Below, piece by piece: positions 7,325 to 16,439 of a stretch of 64,000 bases of DNA; position 1 is the first letter of the stretch; each line of letters begins with the position of its first letter. The notes beneath the pieces were generated by a model. The model was not told the DNA's origin. It saw nothing but the letters and a program-made list of their open reading frames with translations, and searched no databases. The DNA is from Paludibacteraceae bacterium. Lineage in GTDB: Bacteria > Bacteroidota > Bacteroidia > Bacteroidales > Paludibacteraceae. The DNA is taken from NCBI GenBank assembly GCA_017467185.1, contig JAFTSS010000080.1:62001-126000 (forward strand), in the 5' to 3' direction. A program made the translations under genes and the position numbers.

Positions 7325-8488
7325 ATGCGTAATTATTGTCAGGCAAGTTCGACCAGTCCGACTAGTCTGAATAGTCCGACTAGTCCGACAATACTCAAAA
7401 TTATATACTGTCTTTTTCGGTGTTTACTTGGTTTGGTCTTTGTTTTCTCTGGATTTGTTAAAGCAATCGACCCACTTGGCACTACATATAAAATACAAGA
7501 TTACCATGAAGTGATGCACCTAAGCTGGTTTTCTGAATTGGCTTTAGTTGCTTCTTTTGCCCTGATAACAGCTGAATTTCTTGCAGGTATATTGTTGATT
7601 ACTAATGTTAATTTTAAATTAGGACTTTGGTTATCAACTTTATTGATGCTTGCAATGACGCCTCTCACCCTTTGGATTGCGCTCGAAAACCCCGTAACCG
7701 ATTGTGGTTGTTTTGGCGATGCAATAATTCTTTCCAATTGGGCAACTTTCTGGAAAAACATAGTGCTTGATGTCTTGATTATTGCCTTGTGGGTATTGCA
7801 AAAGCATGTTTATCGAACTTGGCTCACGCCATTCCCGTCTTGGACATTAACCATTACCTTCTCTTTAATAACCATTGGTGTAGGCATACATTCACTTAAT
7901 AATCTGCCTTTCATCGATTTCCGTCCTTACAAAATAGGAAATAATATTCTCGAAGGCATGGAACTTCCCGAAGGTGCCGTACGCGACCAATATCGCACTA
8001 CTTTCATCTATAGTCGCGATGGTGTAGAACAAGAATTTGAATTGCAAGATGCACCTTACAACGACACAACTTGGACTTTCGTCGAGCAACGTACTGAGTT
8101 AATAGCCAAAGGCGAAGAACCGCCAATTCACGATTTTTCTATCGTTACACCCGAAGGCGACGACCTCACTTATGACATCCTTTATCGTGAAGGCAAAACA
8201 TATCTCGTCGTGATGTACGATTTGCACAAAACAAAAACTAAATATCTCGACAACGTACAGCAAGTTTATGAAAAGGCACAGGCCGAAGGTGCAGAATTCC
8301 TAGTGCTTACCGCATCTTCCGATATGATTGATGAGTTCAAGCAACAACACAATTTGCCATACCAATTTGCGCTCACCGACCCAATACAACTCAAAACAAT
8401 GGTACGTTCAAACCCAGGTGTAGTAGTCCTCAACGGCGCAACCGTAATCAATAAATTCAACCCTAATTGGAAATACTGCAAAAAATAG
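7325..8488 (+). CDS. DoxX/MauE-like membrane protein with thioredoxin-like C-terminal domain
   Basis: A 387-residue protein. Residues 25-190 hold four to five membrane segments typical of DoxX/MauE proteins (LLGLVFVFSGFVKAIDPLG, then a TDCGCFGD cysteine motif). The C-terminal part (about 260-385) has a thioredoxin-like pattern (HDFSIVTPEGDDLTYDILYR, YLVVMYDL) without a CxxC. It probably handles redox chemistry or electron transfer at the membrane; the substrate is unknown. It lies between DUF1599 and tpiA, the usual Bacteroidales order. Odd: residues 7-23 (SSTSPTSLNSPTSPT) are encoded by a 9-base tandem repeat, GTCCGACTA, at 7349-7391, so the true family N-terminus is probably near residue 24 and this extension is repeat-derived. 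Confidence 0.85.
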   Translation: MRNYCQASSTSPTSLNSPTSPTILKIIYCLFRCLLGLVFVFSGFVKAIDPLGTTYKIQDYHEVMHLSWFSELALVASFALITAEFLAGILLITNVNFKLGLWLSTLLMLAMTPLTLWIALENPVTDCGCFGDAIILSNWATFWKNIVLDVLIIALWVLQKHVYRTWLTPFPSWTLTITFSLITIGVGIHSLNNLPFIDFRPYKIGNNILEGMELPEGAVRDQYRTTFIYSRDGVEQEFELQDAPYNDTTWTFVEQRTELIAKGEEPPIHDFSIVTPEGDDLTYDILYREGKTYLVVMYDLHKTKTKYLDNVQQVYEKAQAEGAEFLVLTASSDMIDEFKQQHNLPYQFALTDPIQLKTMVRSNPGVVVLNGATVINKFNPNWKYCKK

Positions 8489-8890
8489 TAGTGACACTCA
8501 ATTCGAGCATCTGTAACAAGTAAAGATTAGTGAGTGTGGCAATAGTAGTGAAGCTCGGTTCGAGCGTCCGCAAAGAATAAGTAATTTTTATGATGTGCAA
8601 AAGGAACCTCGAAGAGATTCAATGTGCTTAACCGCTGTGTGATTTTTTGTAGGAGCGAAGCGATATACAAAAAATTACCTGCGGACAGAAAAAACATCCC
8701 CCCCCATCGTCACCAACGGGGGCGAACATAAATATCATAATCATAAGGCGTGTACTTTCAATAAAAAAGAATATGTACTTATGTTAAAATAGGCAACTAC
8801 TAAAAATCTATAAAAACTAACGAAGCGAAGCTAAATAATTGTGCATTGTGCATTGTGCATTAAAAAAGCTCGCTACTAAAAATCTATAAT
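8489..8890. other. Gene-free spacer with decayed repeats
   Basis: No coding potential recognised. A short unit (TAGTAGTGA, then CTCRRTTCGAGC) appears twice, near 8488 and 8548, in diverged form. CTACTAAAAATCTATAA occurs at 8793 and again at 8872 directly before tpiA. TGCATTG repeats three times at 8842-8862. The spacer looks like an accumulation of repeat debris. Confidence 0.55.
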
Positions 8891-9640
8891 ATGAGAAAAA
8901 ACATTGTAGCAGGCAACTGGAAAATGAACAAAAACCTGCAAGAAGGCGTAGCATTAGCTGCAGAATTGAAAGAAAAAGTAACTAACCCAAATTGTGATGT
9001 GATAATCGGTACACCATTTATTCACCTCGCAACTGTGGCCGAATTAGTTAAAGGTTCGCCAATCGCTGTTGCTGCCGAAAACTGTGCCGACCACGCATCT
9101 GGTGCTTATACAGGCGAGGTCTCTGCCGAAATGGTAGCTTCTACAGGCGCAACTTATTGTATCATTGGCCACTCTGAACGTCGTACATACTATGGCGAAA
9201 CATACGAAATTCTTCGTGAAAAAGTACAATTAGCTTTAGCTAACAACCTCCGTCCAATCTTCTGTATCGGCGAAGTAAAAGAAGAGCGCGAAGCTAATCG
9301 TCAAAACGAAGTAGTAAAAGCACAACTCGAAGGCTCAGTATTCAACCTTTCTGCTGAAGATTTCGGCAAACTCGTTATCGCTTACGAACCAGTTTGGGCT
9401 ATCGGCACAGGACTTACTGCAACTCCTGAACAAGCTCAAGAAATCCATGCTTACATCCGCAGCCTCATCGCTGAAAAATATGGTAAAGAAGTAGCCGACA
9501 ACACATCAATCCTTTATGGTGGTAGCTGTAATGCCAAAAACGCAGCTGGCCTCTTCGCTAATCCTGACATCGACGGTGGCCTCATCGGTGGCGCATCACT
9601 CAAAGCCGACGACTTCTGCGCTATCATTAACGCATTCTAA
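8891..9640 (+). CDS. tpiA: Triosephosphate isomerase
   Basis: Interconverts glyceraldehyde-3-phosphate and dihydroxyacetone phosphate in glycolysis and gluconeogenesis, in the cytoplasm as a dimer. All catalytic features are present in 249 residues: N9 and K11 in GNWKMNK, the electrophile H94 in IIGHSERR, the base E166 in [11 protein letters not shown], and the phosphate loop [10 protein letters not shown] with GGLIGGASL. The ATG follows the shared leader TACTAAAAATCTATAATATG. It is terminated by the hairpin at 9700-9739. Codon choice is strongly biased, as in other highly expressed genes here (pta, ackA). The call is certain. Confidence 0.98.
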   Translation: MRKNIVAGNWKMNKNLQEGVALAAELKEKVTNPNCDVIIGTPFIHLATVAELVKGSPIAVAAENCADHASGAYTGEVSAEMVASTGATYCIIGHSERRTYYGETYEILREKVQLALANNLRPIFCIGEVKEEREANRQNEVVKAQLEGSVFNLSAEDFGKLVIAYEPVWAIGTGLTATPEQAQEIHAYIRSLIAEKYGKEVADNTSILYGGSCNAKNAAGLFANPDIDGGLIGGASLKADDFCAIINAF

Positions 9641-9651
9641 TTCTATTGTAG

Positions 9652-9671
9652 GGACACGGCATGCCGTGTCC
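9652..9671. repeat. Palindromic repeat, GGACACGGC type
   Basis: GGACACGGCATGCCGTGTCC, a perfect 20-base palindrome preceded by TTGTAG. The same sequence occurs at 43673-43692. It lies between tpiA and its terminator hairpin. Confidence 0.88.
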
Positions 9672-9699
9672 GTTAACTCAGCGAGTTAACAAACATCAT

Positions 9700-9739
9700 A
9701 AAAAATCTTCATTCCGTCCTTGCCGAATGAAGATTTTTT
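9700..9739. terminator. Terminator of tpiA
   Basis: A perfect 15-base stem, AAAAAATCTTCATTC / GAATGAAGATTTTTT, with a 10-base loop. Its outer 12 bases are identical to the stems of the three terminator-promoter modules at 37026, 38508 and 39801, but loop and downstream sequence differ. Confidence 0.92.
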
Positions 9740-9853
9740 CTGTTAATATCTTGTTAATATTTTTAACTAAAAATAGCGTGGAACATTCGAGAAAAATTGC
9801 TAATTTTGTATTCTATTTACATTGGATGATGTGTAAATACTAAATAGGTAATT

Positions 9854-10885
9854 ATGAGAGTGTTGATAACTTGCTTTTCGTCGATTAGTAATGTTGCTGC
9901 AATTGTTCCACAGCTTTATGGACTTGTAAACGACTATCCTCAGCACGAATTTATTGTGCTAAGTCGTAGTTTTTTGCGTCCGTTGTTTGACAAATTGCCT
10001 CGCGTGGCATTTGTTGGAGGTGATATTCGTGGTGAGCATAAAACGCCTATGGGTGTATATCGATTATTTAAGCAACTGAAAGCGATGAGACCTGATGTTG
10101 TGCTTGATATGCAACGTTCGTGGCGTACTCGAATGATTGCTCGACTATTTGCTTTTACGGGGATTAAGGTGTTGAGAATAGGTTTTGCATCGGCAGAGCA
10201 AAAGCGTTTGATTAAACGAGGGGCAGAGAAATATCATTCGATTCCAACAATTTTTGACCGTCAAGCCCGTTTGTATGCTAAAATAAGGTTGAAAGTTAAT
10301 GATGATTTTCGTAAACTTTATGAGCCCGACGCAAAGCAAGTGGCTAAAATTAAGGAGTTGTATGGCGAGAAACAGGGGCATTGGATTGGTATTGCACCAT
10401 TCTCTATTGCACGAGGTAAAACATTGCCATTCCGCAAGATGAAGAATATAATTGCTTATTTCGATAAGCAACCAAATACAAAAATATTTCTTTTTGGTGC
10501 AGGTGAAATGGAGAATGAGTTGCTTACCGATTGGCAGTCGCTTTATCAAAATGTGTTTGCTGTGCACACTAATTTGCAACTTGATGACGAGTTAGCGTTG
10601 ATGAATTTTTTGGATGTCATGTTGTGTATGGATTCGGCTAATATGCATTTAGCATCGTTGATGGGTGTAACTGTTGTGAGTGTGTGGGGTGCAACGCATC
10701 CTTATTCTGGATTCCTTGGTTGGCGTCAGTCAATGGATAATTGTGTAGGGGTAGATTTCTCGTGTCGTCCATGTACAGCCCATTCTGACCGAAAATGTAA
10801 ATACGGCGATTATCGTTGTCTCGAAAGTCTCCATTCAAGCAAAATAATTGAAGTAATTGATCAATGCATAATGCACAATGCATAA
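9854..10885 (+). CDS. Glycosyltransferase family 9 (heptosyltransferase-like)
   Basis: A 343-residue cytoplasmic or membrane-associated GT-B enzyme of the ADP-heptose:LPS heptosyltransferase family, expected to extend the lipopolysaccharide core. Evidence: N-terminal MRVLITCFSSISNVAAIVPQ, the central RGEHKTPMGVYRLFKQL and VLDMQRSWRTRMIA, and the C-terminal nucleotide-sugar site FLDVMLCMDSANMHLASLMG followed by TVVSVWGATHPYSGFLGW. The family is clear; the sugar donor may not be heptose, since Bacteroidales cores vary. A TAATTTTG box at about 9800 may be its promoter. The 3' end runs into TGCATAA/TGCACAA heptamers, which encode the last residues. Confidence 0.9.
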   Translation: MRVLITCFSSISNVAAIVPQLYGLVNDYPQHEFIVLSRSFLRPLFDKLPRVAFVGGDIRGEHKTPMGVYRLFKQLKAMRPDVVLDMQRSWRTRMIARLFAFTGIKVLRIGFASAEQKRLIKRGAEKYHSIPTIFDRQARLYAKIRLKVNDDFRKLYEPDAKQVAKIKELYGEKQGHWIGIAPFSIARGKTLPFRKMKNIIAYFDKQPNTKIFLFGAGEMENELLTDWQSLYQNVFAVHTNLQLDDELALMNFLDVMLCMDSANMHLASLMGVTVVSVWGATHPYSGFLGWRQSMDNCVGVDFSCRPCTAHSDRKCKYGDYRCLESLHSSKIIEVIDQCIMHNA

Positions 10886-10976
10886 TGAACAATTGCTATT
10901 CGTTGTTTAATTAATAATAAAAAGGTAATTAAGATTGTGTATTGTGCACTTAGCATTGTGCATTGAAATAAGAATT

Positions 10977-11738
10977 ATGGGAAAAATTATAGCAATAGCA
11001 AATCAGAAAGGTGGTGTAGGTAAAACAACCACAAGTATAAATCTTTCGGCATCGTTGGCGCGTGAAGGGAAAACAGTGTTACTTATTGATGCCGATCCAC
11101 AGGCGAATGCTTCATCGGGTTTGGGTGTTGACGTGAAAGATTTGAAAACAACGGTTTACGAGTGTATGATTGGTGAAGTTAAAGTGGCTGATGCTACATT
11201 TGACACTGAAATTGAAGGATTGAAAATCGTGCCTTCGCATATCGACCTCGTTGGTGCTGAAATAGAGATGCTTAATCTCGACAATCGTGAGAAATGTATG
11301 CGTAATATGTTGGTGACAGAGAAGGGTAAGTATGACTATATTATAATTGACTGTTCTCCATCGCTCGGACTTATTACAGTTAATGCTCTCACTGCTGCAG
11401 ATTCGGTAATTATACCTGTTCAATGCGAATATTTTGCTCTTGAAGGTATAGGTAAATTGTTGAATACCATCAAGATTATCAAGAGTGGATTGAATCCTGC
11501 GCTCAATATCGAAGGTTTCTTGCTTACTATGTTTGATGCACGTCTTCGTTATGCTAATCAAGTGGCAGAGGAGGTGCGTAAACACTTTGGTGATATGGTG
11601 TTCAAAACTACCATTCAGCGTAACGTAAAACTTTCTGAAGCAACATCGTATGGTCAACCAGCACTTGTTTATGACCCAGATTCACGTGGAGCTCAAAACC
11701 ATATCGACCTCGCTAAAGAACTTATAAATAAGGAATAG
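10977..11738 (+). CDS. parA: Chromosome partitioning ATPase ParA/Soj
   Basis: A 253-residue deviant-Walker ATPase that forms ATP-dependent nucleoid gradients with ParB to segregate chromosome origins. KGGVGKTT at residues 11-18 has the signature lysine; LLIDADPQANASSG and YDYIIIDCSPSLGLITVNAL are the remaining nucleotide motifs. The ATG at 10977 begins the conserved MGKIIAIANQ; an upstream in-frame ATG would add residues encoded by TGCATTG-type repeats. It is the first gene of the conserved Bacteroidales run parA-parB-DUF5683-mltD. The stop codon TAG is the first one met inside the GGAATAR tract, so the last residues (INKE) come partly from repeat sequence. Confidence 0.96.
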   Translation: MGKIIAIANQKGGVGKTTTSINLSASLAREGKTVLLIDADPQANASSGLGVDVKDLKTTVYECMIGEVKVADATFDTEIEGLKIVPSHIDLVGAEIEMLNLDNREKCMRNMLVTEKGKYDYIIIDCSPSLGLITVNALTAADSVIIPVQCEYFALEGIGKLLNTIKIIKSGLNPALNIEGFLLTMFDARLRYANQVAEEVRKHFGDMVFKTTIQRNVKLSEATSYGQPALVYDPDSRGAQNHIDLAKELINKE

Positions 11739-11850
11739 GGAATAAGGAATAGGGAATAAGGAATAAGGAATAGGGAATAAGGAATAAGGAATAGGGAATA
11801 AGGAATAAGGAATAGGGAATGGGGAATAGGGAATAGGGAATAAGGGATGG
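11731..11850. repeat. Heptamer tract GGAATAR between parA and parB
   Basis: Some 16 tandem units of 7 bases alternating GGAATAA and GGAATAG, with a few GGAATGG. The tract starts inside the last codons of parA. Beyond it, 11860-11890 holds a second heptamer type (TCTCATA/TCTCGTG) and then the leader TACTAAATATCTATTATATG of parB. Confidence 0.92.
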
Positions 11851-11910
11851 TGTGTAAAATTTCGTATCTCATATCTCGTGTTTCATATCTCGTTACTAAA
11901 TATCTATTAT

Positions 11911-12783
11911 ATGAAAAAACAAGCTTTAGGTCGTGGACTCAGTGCTTTGATTGAAACAGAGCCAGTTGCAGCGGTGGGTTCTACACTATTCAATGAAATA
12001 GAAATCAGCAAAATACATCCAAATCCTAATCAACCTCGTACTGAGTTTGATGATGAGGCGTTGGAAGAGTTAGCTGCGTCTATTCGTGCTAATGGTATCA
12101 TTAGCCCTATCACTTTGCGTAAAATTAGCGAAGATAACTATCAAATCATTGCTGGTGAACGTCGTTATCGTGCCTCTAAATTGGCAGGATTAGACAAAAT
12201 ACCTGCATATATTCGTGATGTTGACGATGGTCAAGTGATGGAAATGGCGCTTATTGAAAATATTCAGCGCGAAGATTTGAATGCCATAGAAATAGCATTG
12301 AGTTATAATAGCCTTGTGGCTACACTCAATATCACTCAAGAGGCTTTGGCTGAGCGAGTAGGTAAAAAACGCGCTACTATTACCAATTATCTTCGTTTAT
12401 TGAAACTCCCTGCCGAAATTCAAATGGGATTGAAAGATAAGAAGATAGATATGGGACATGCTCGTGCACTTGTCAGTGTTGAAAATCCAGAGGTAATGTT
12501 GAATATCTATGCTCAAGTACTTGCCGAAGGAGCATCGGTGCGTCGTACTGAAGAATTGGTACGTTTGGCTGCAATAGGTGATAACGATAAGAAAAAAGAG
12601 AAAAAAGAGAAACTACACACCTTTATGCCTGAAGAGTATGATACGCTTTGCAAAGAGTTGAACGACAAGTTCAATGCCAAAGTCAAACTCTCTTACAACG
12701 AAAAAGGTAAAGGTAAAGTGGTCATTCCTTTCGATTCTGATGATGATTTAATGCGTTTGATGTCGTTGTTTGATAAGATATGA
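11911..12783 (+). CDS. parB: Chromosome partitioning protein ParB
   Basis: A 290-residue DNA-binding CTPase that loads at parS and spreads to form the partition complex. It starts with MKKQALGRGLSALIETE, the usual ParB N-terminus. The ParB/Srx domain carries NPNQPRTEF and the arginine patch GERRYRASKLAG (CTP site). The helix-turn-helix QEALAERVGKKRATITNYLR is central, and a C-terminal dimerisation tail follows. The start at 11911 follows the shared leader; upstream in-frame codons are repeat-encoded. It is certainly co-transcribed with parA. No parS palindrome was recognised nearby. GAGACAC heptamers begin right at its stop codon. Confidence 0.96.
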   Translation: MKKQALGRGLSALIETEPVAAVGSTLFNEIEISKIHPNPNQPRTEFDDEALEELAASIRANGIISPITLRKISEDNYQIIAGERRYRASKLAGLDKIPAYIRDVDDGQVMEMALIENIQREDLNAIEIALSYNSLVATLNITQEALAERVGKKRATITNYLRLLKLPAEIQMGLKDKKIDMGHARALVSVENPEVMLNIYAQVLAEGASVRRTEELVRLAAIGDNDKKKEKKEKLHTFMPEEYDTLCKELNDKFNAKVKLSYNEKGKGKVVIPFDSDDDLMRLMSLFDKI

Positions 12784-12822
12784 GACACGAGATATGAGAC
12801 ACGAGATGACTTAAGGTATGAA

Positions 12823-13563
12823 ATGAATTATTGGAAATGGTACATATTGTTATTTTGTGTGTTTGTGGCTTTGAGGTTGCAAGCTCAAGATGATAATGCA
12901 CAATCTATAGATACTATAGCATCTATAGACACTATAGCTACTATAGACACTATAGCTACTATAAATTCTCAACTCTCAATTTTCAAATTACAAGGAGATA
13001 CGCAAAATATTGCTTCTCTACAAAAGGATTCGGTCAAGTTAGCTAAACAATTACGAAAAGAACAGCGAGCTTTGGCGCATGCCAATTTTAAGCCTGACCC
13101 AAATAAAAGTCTTTGGTTAGCTTTGACTTTTCCAGGAGCAGGTCAGATTTATAATCGTAAATATTGGAAATTGCCGATTATTTATGGCGGAGCAGTAGGT
13201 GTTGCGTATGCAATATCTTATTATGGTGGACATTACAACGATTATATGCGAGGATATCGTGATTATATGGATTCAGATCTTAATACCAATTATCATCTTG
13301 AGTTGATACCTACCGGTTATCCTGAGTCGAATGCAGGTACTTACGTCAGAAATCGTGTGAATTCTTATCGTCGTTATCGTGATATATTTATTGTTGTAGG
13401 TGTTGCAGTATATGCTTTGTCGGTGATAGATGCATACGTAGATGCTCAATTAGCTGATTTTGATATTAGTACTGATTTGTCGATGAAAGTACGCCCAAAG
13501 TTAGACGTTGAACAGCATACAGGAAAGCCGACAGCAGGATGTCAAATGCAAATCTATTTTTAA
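12823..13563 (+). CDS. DUF5683 membrane protein with repeat-encoded insertion
   Basis: A 246-residue envelope protein with signal peptide (cleavage after LRLQA) and the DUF5683 core: PDPNKSLWLALTFPGAGQIY, NRKYWKLPIIYGG and two to three membrane segments. Function unknown; it lies between parB and mltD in most Bacteroidales. Odd: residues 27-70 are largely composed of three repeat families in a row. CTATAGNNN (9-base period) encodes SIDTIASIDTIATIDTIATI, a CAACTCTCAATTTTC heptamer stretch encodes SQLSIF, and a degenerate palindrome at 12995-13018 encodes GDTQNIAS. The insertion falls between the signal peptide and the conserved domain, where it is probably tolerated as a linker. Confidence 0.82.
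   Translation: MNYWKWYILLFCVFVALRLQAQDDNAQSIDTIASIDTIATIDTIATINSQLSIFKLQGDTQNIASLQKDSVKLAKQLRKEQRALAHANFKPDPNKSLWLALTFPGAGQIYNRKYWKLPIIYGGAVGVAYAISYYGGHYNDYMRGYRDYMDSDLNTNYHLELIPTGYPESNAGTYVRNRVNSYRRYRDIFIVVGVAVYALSVIDAYVDAQLADFDISTDLSMKVRPKLDVEQHTGKPTAGCQMQIYF
12903..12963 (+). repeat. CTATAGNNN tract inside a coding region
   Basis: Seven CTATAG palindromes exactly 9 bases apart. Because the period is three codons the frame is kept, giving alternating SID/TIA/TID tripeptides in the DUF5683 protein. Confidence 0.9.
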
Positions 13564-13570
13564 TAATTTA

Positions 13571-13598
13571 GTATAAAGTAAAAAGTAGTAAGTCGTAA
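13571..13598. repeat. AGTAAGT-type heptamer tract
   Basis: AAAGTAAAAAGTAGTAAGTC and following bases form about four degenerate 7-base units between the DUF5683 gene and mltD. Larger relatives lie at 21934, 24445, 24698 and 34079. Confidence 0.6.
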
Positions 13599-13606
13599 GA
13601 TTTTTT

Positions 13607-14866
13607 ATGATGAAGAAAATTTTATATATTTTAGTTTTTATCGCTTTTTGTGGCAATATACAATTTTGTAAGGCACAGTTAGTTACAGATACTATATCTT
13701 CTATAGACACTATAGATACTATAGCCGCTATAGAGCCTATAGATACTATAGATTTAGCTTTCAACTTTCAATTAGATTCTATTGTTCACGACTATTTTCT
13801 TGAAAAATCATTTACTATAGATTGTGAGCGTATTGATAGTGGTGCGGTATATTATTCAGATTCAGTTTATATGGCACGTTTGCAGTCATTACCGCATGTA
13901 ATGGAAATGACTTATAATCGTGTAGTTAAGTCTTGTATCGAACGATATGCCCGTTGTCCTAAAGATGTAGGTTACATGCTCGGTATTGGTAATACTTACT
14001 ATTTCCCAATGTTTGAAGAGGCTTTAGAACGTCATAATGTGCCACTCGAATTGAAATATTTGCCAGTAATTGAGAGTGCATTGAATGCTAAAGCAAAATC
14101 GCCTGTGGGAGCTTCTGGTTTGTGGCAATTTATGGTTGGAACGGGCAAAATCTATGGCCTTGAAGTGAATAGTATGGTCGATGAGCGTCGCGACCCTCGC
14201 AAAGCTTCTGATGCTGCTGCTCGTTTCCTTGCCGATTTGTATAAACTTTATGGCGATTGGCATCTTGTGATAGCCGCATATAATTGTGGTCCTGGTAATG
14301 TAGCAAAGGCTATTCGTATAGCAAATGGTAAGCGCAATTTTTGGGAAATTTATCCTTATCTTCCTCGAGAAACTCGTAGTTATGTTCCTCTTTTCATTGC
14401 AGCAAATTATATAATGAACTTTTATGAAGAACATAATATGTGTCCTGCCAATCCTTTATTCAATTATGCTACAGACACAGTGATGATTTCTGATAGAGTG
14501 CATTTGCAACAAATTGCAGAAAAAGTGAATATTCCGTTGGATGAACTTAAATTCCTCAATCCTCAATATCGCTACGATATTATTCCTGGCAATATCAAGC
14601 CTTATCCACTTGTTCTGCCATTTGAGCATATAAATTCATACGCACTTAATCGTGATAGCATTTTGGCATATAAACCAGAGTTGGCTAAGCGTGAAATAAA
14701 ATTCGAGCCATCAGAGGGCGAGGTAATTTATTATAAAGTTAAAAGTGGTGATACTCTTGGTGGTATTGCAAAAAAATATCGTGTCTCAGTCAAGAATATT
14801 CAAAAGTGGAACAAACTCAAATCCACTACAATTCGCATAGGACAAAAACTCAAAATATATAAGTAG
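13607..14866 (+). CDS. mltD: Membrane-bound lytic murein transglycosylase D with LysM
   Basis: A 419-residue periplasmic enzyme that cleaves peptidoglycan between MurNAc and GlcNAc, forming 1,6-anhydro ends. A signal peptide covers residues 1-23. The SLT domain (about 135-260) has catalytic E156 in LPVIESALNAKAKSPVGASG, then LWQFM and AYNCGPGNVAKAI. One LysM (about 375-418) starts YYKVKSGDTLGGIAKKY. The usual MltD has more LysM copies, so this is a short form. Residues 27-50 (DTISSIDTIDTIAAIEPIDT) are encoded by a CTATAGNNN tract at 13688-13750, mirroring the preceding gene. It completes the parAB-DUF5683-mltD run. Confidence 0.92.
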   Translation: MMKKILYILVFIAFCGNIQFCKAQLVTDTISSIDTIDTIAAIEPIDTIDLAFNFQLDSIVHDYFLEKSFTIDCERIDSGAVYYSDSVYMARLQSLPHVMEMTYNRVVKSCIERYARCPKDVGYMLGIGNTYYFPMFEEALERHNVPLELKYLPVIESALNAKAKSPVGASGLWQFMVGTGKIYGLEVNSMVDERRDPRKASDAAARFLADLYKLYGDWHLVIAAYNCGPGNVAKAIRIANGKRNFWEIYPYLPRETRSYVPLFIAANYIMNFYEEHNMCPANPLFNYATDTVMISDRVHLQQIAEKVNIPLDELKFLNPQYRYDIIPGNIKPYPLVLPFEHINSYALNRDSILAYKPELAKREIKFEPSEGEVIYYKVKSGDTLGGIAKKYRVSVKNIQKWNKLKSTTIRIGQKLKIYK

Positions 14867-14924
14867 TGTTAGGGTTTCTAAAAGACCATTGACTATAGAC
14901 TATTGACTATTGACATTTATCTTT

Positions 14925-15290
14925 ATGGACAAAATATACTATTCGATACGTGAAGTGGCAGATCAGTTAAAAGTGCCACAATCTACTTTGCGATTTTGGG
15001 AAAAGGAGATAGATCTTCTTGAGCCTGCCAAATCGAAAGGAGGTACACGGCGTTATGTTCAGAAAGATATAGACCTTTTGCATCAGATAAAGTTCTTAAT
15101 TGAGGAGCAACATTTAACTTTGGCTGGTGTCAACGAGCGGTTGACGAATCATCGTGAAGAAGATGAAAAGCGAATGAAGATAATTCAAAAATTACAGTCT
15201 GTACGCAAAGAATTGTTGGCAATACGCCTTGAACTTAATGCGCACGAAGCATTTGAGAAAGAGTTTATTATTGAAGGTGATAAAGAATAG
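14925..15290 (+). CDS. MerR family transcriptional regulator
   Basis: A 121-residue DNA-binding protein. The N-terminal winged helix has YYSIREVADQLKVPQSTLRF, WEKEIDLLEP and GGTRRYVQKDIDLLHQI, a standard MerR DNA-binding domain, followed by a coiled-coil dimerisation helix to about residue 110. No cysteine effector site is present, so the signal is unknown. The start MDKIYYSIRE is preferred over an ATG five codons upstream because it lies directly after an ATTGACT heptamer tract (14886-14914). In many Bacteroidales a RelA/SpoT gene occupies this place after mltD; it is absent here. Target genes unknown. Confidence 0.88.
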   Translation: MDKIYYSIREVADQLKVPQSTLRFWEKEIDLLEPAKSKGGTRRYVQKDIDLLHQIKFLIEEQHLTLAGVNERLTNHREEDEKRMKIIQKLQSVRKELLAIRLELNAHEAFEKEFIIEGDKE

Positions 15291-15335
15291 GAAACTATAG
15301 AAACTATAGTCGCTATAGTTACTATAGCTACTATA
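15288..15335. repeat. CTATAGNNN tract between merR and alkaline phosphatase
   Basis: Five CTATAG palindromes 9 bases apart, starting immediately at the merR-like stop codon and ending 16 bases before the next ATG. Confidence 0.9.
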
Positions 15336-15350
15336 AAAAATATATATAAT

Positions 15351-16433
15351 ATGAAAAAGATATTATTTTTATTTTTTGCTATTTTAATTTTGGCAGGTTG
15401 TGCAAACAAACAATGTGATAAAGATGTTTGTAATAAATCGTCTAAAGTGAAAAACGTTATTTTCATGATTGGCGATGGAATGGGCTTAAATCAAGTCTAT
15501 GCAGGAATGACTGCCAATGGAGGGCACCTTAATATTGAGCGTTGCACTCACACTGGTTTAGCAAAAACTTATTCTGCAAATTCTTATATAACCGACTCAG
15601 CAGCAGGCGGTACAGCACTTGCATCGGGCAATAAAACCAACAATGGAATGATAGGTATGAATGCTGACTCTGTGGCTGTAAAATCAATATTGGAAATGGC
15701 GGAAGAGGCAGGTATGGCAACAGGACTTGTTGCTACTGTACGCATTACTCATGCTACACCTGCAGCATTTTATGCTCATCAAATCAATCGTGGTATGTAT
15801 GAGGAAATTGCAGCAGAGATGCTAACTTCGGGTGTTGATTTCTTTGTGGGTGGTGGACGTAATAACTTCGAAGTGCGTAAAGATTCGCTCAATTATTCTG
15901 ATTCACTTCGTAATGCTAATTATGATATAGTCTATTCAATTGATTTAATTGAAGCACCTGTACTTTTACCTTTCGGAGCATTATGTGCCGATGGCGATAT
16001 GCCAAAAGCGAGTGAACGTGGCGATTTTTTGCCTAAGGCTGTAGATTTGGCAATTAAGTCGCTTGATGCTCGTGGCGAAGGTTTCTTTCTTATGGTGGAA
16101 GGCTCACAAATCGACTATCAAGGTCACGGCAACAGCACTGAAGGCGTAATTGACGAAGTGCTTGATTTCGACCGTGCTATTAAAGTGGCATTAGACTTTG
16201 CTGAGCGTAATGGCAATACTCTTGTAGTTATAACAGCTGACCATGAGACAGGTGGTATGACAATCATGAATGGCTCTTATGTCGATTCTACGGTGGTTGT
16301 ACAATTTAATACTGGTGGTCATACGGGTACGATGGTTCCAATTTATTCTTATGGACCACAGTGCGCTAAGTTTACTGGTATTATGGAAAATACAGAGATT
16401 CCTTTTCGTATAAAATCTTTTTTGGGATTCTAA
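15351..16433 (+). CDS. Alkaline phosphatase, lipoprotein
   Basis: A 360-residue phosphomonoesterase, exported and lipid-anchored (MKKILFLFFAILILAGC, acceptor Cys17). Metal and catalytic motifs: IGDGMGLNQ at about 40, nucleophile S83 in TDSAAGGTALASG, HATPAAFYAHQINR, VEGSQIDYQGHGN, TADHETGGM and the terminal GGHTG. It is shorter than E. coli PhoA (about 450), as usual for the compact Bacteroidota type. It releases phosphate from organic esters at the surface or in the periplasm, which fits the phosphate transporter at 4888. Its terminator is the palindrome at 16440. Confidence 0.94.
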   Translation: MKKILFLFFAILILAGCANKQCDKDVCNKSSKVKNVIFMIGDGMGLNQVYAGMTANGGHLNIERCTHTGLAKTYSANSYITDSAAGGTALASGNKTNNGMIGMNADSVAVKSILEMAEEAGMATGLVATVRITHATPAAFYAHQINRGMYEEIAAEMLTSGVDFFVGGGRNNFEVRKDSLNYSDSLRNANYDIVYSIDLIEAPVLLPFGALCADGDMPKASERGDFLPKAVDLAIKSLDARGEGFFLMVEGSQIDYQGHGNSTEGVIDEVLDFDRAIKVALDFAERNGNTLVVITADHETGGMTIMNGSYVDSTVVVQFNTGGHTGTMVPIYSYGPQCAKFTGIMENTEIPFRIKSFLGF

Positions 16434-16439
16434 ATAGTA

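Noticed and set aside
8489-8890. Insertion-sequence remnant
   Set aside because: Repeat fragments are present, but no terminal inverted repeats or transposase fragments could be found.
9661-9843. 60-codon frame after tpiA
   Set aside because: It covers a palindrome and the tpiA terminator and has no protein-like features.
11731-11850. parS cluster between parA and parB
   Set aside because: The tract is a direct heptamer repeat without the dyad symmetry expected of a parS site.
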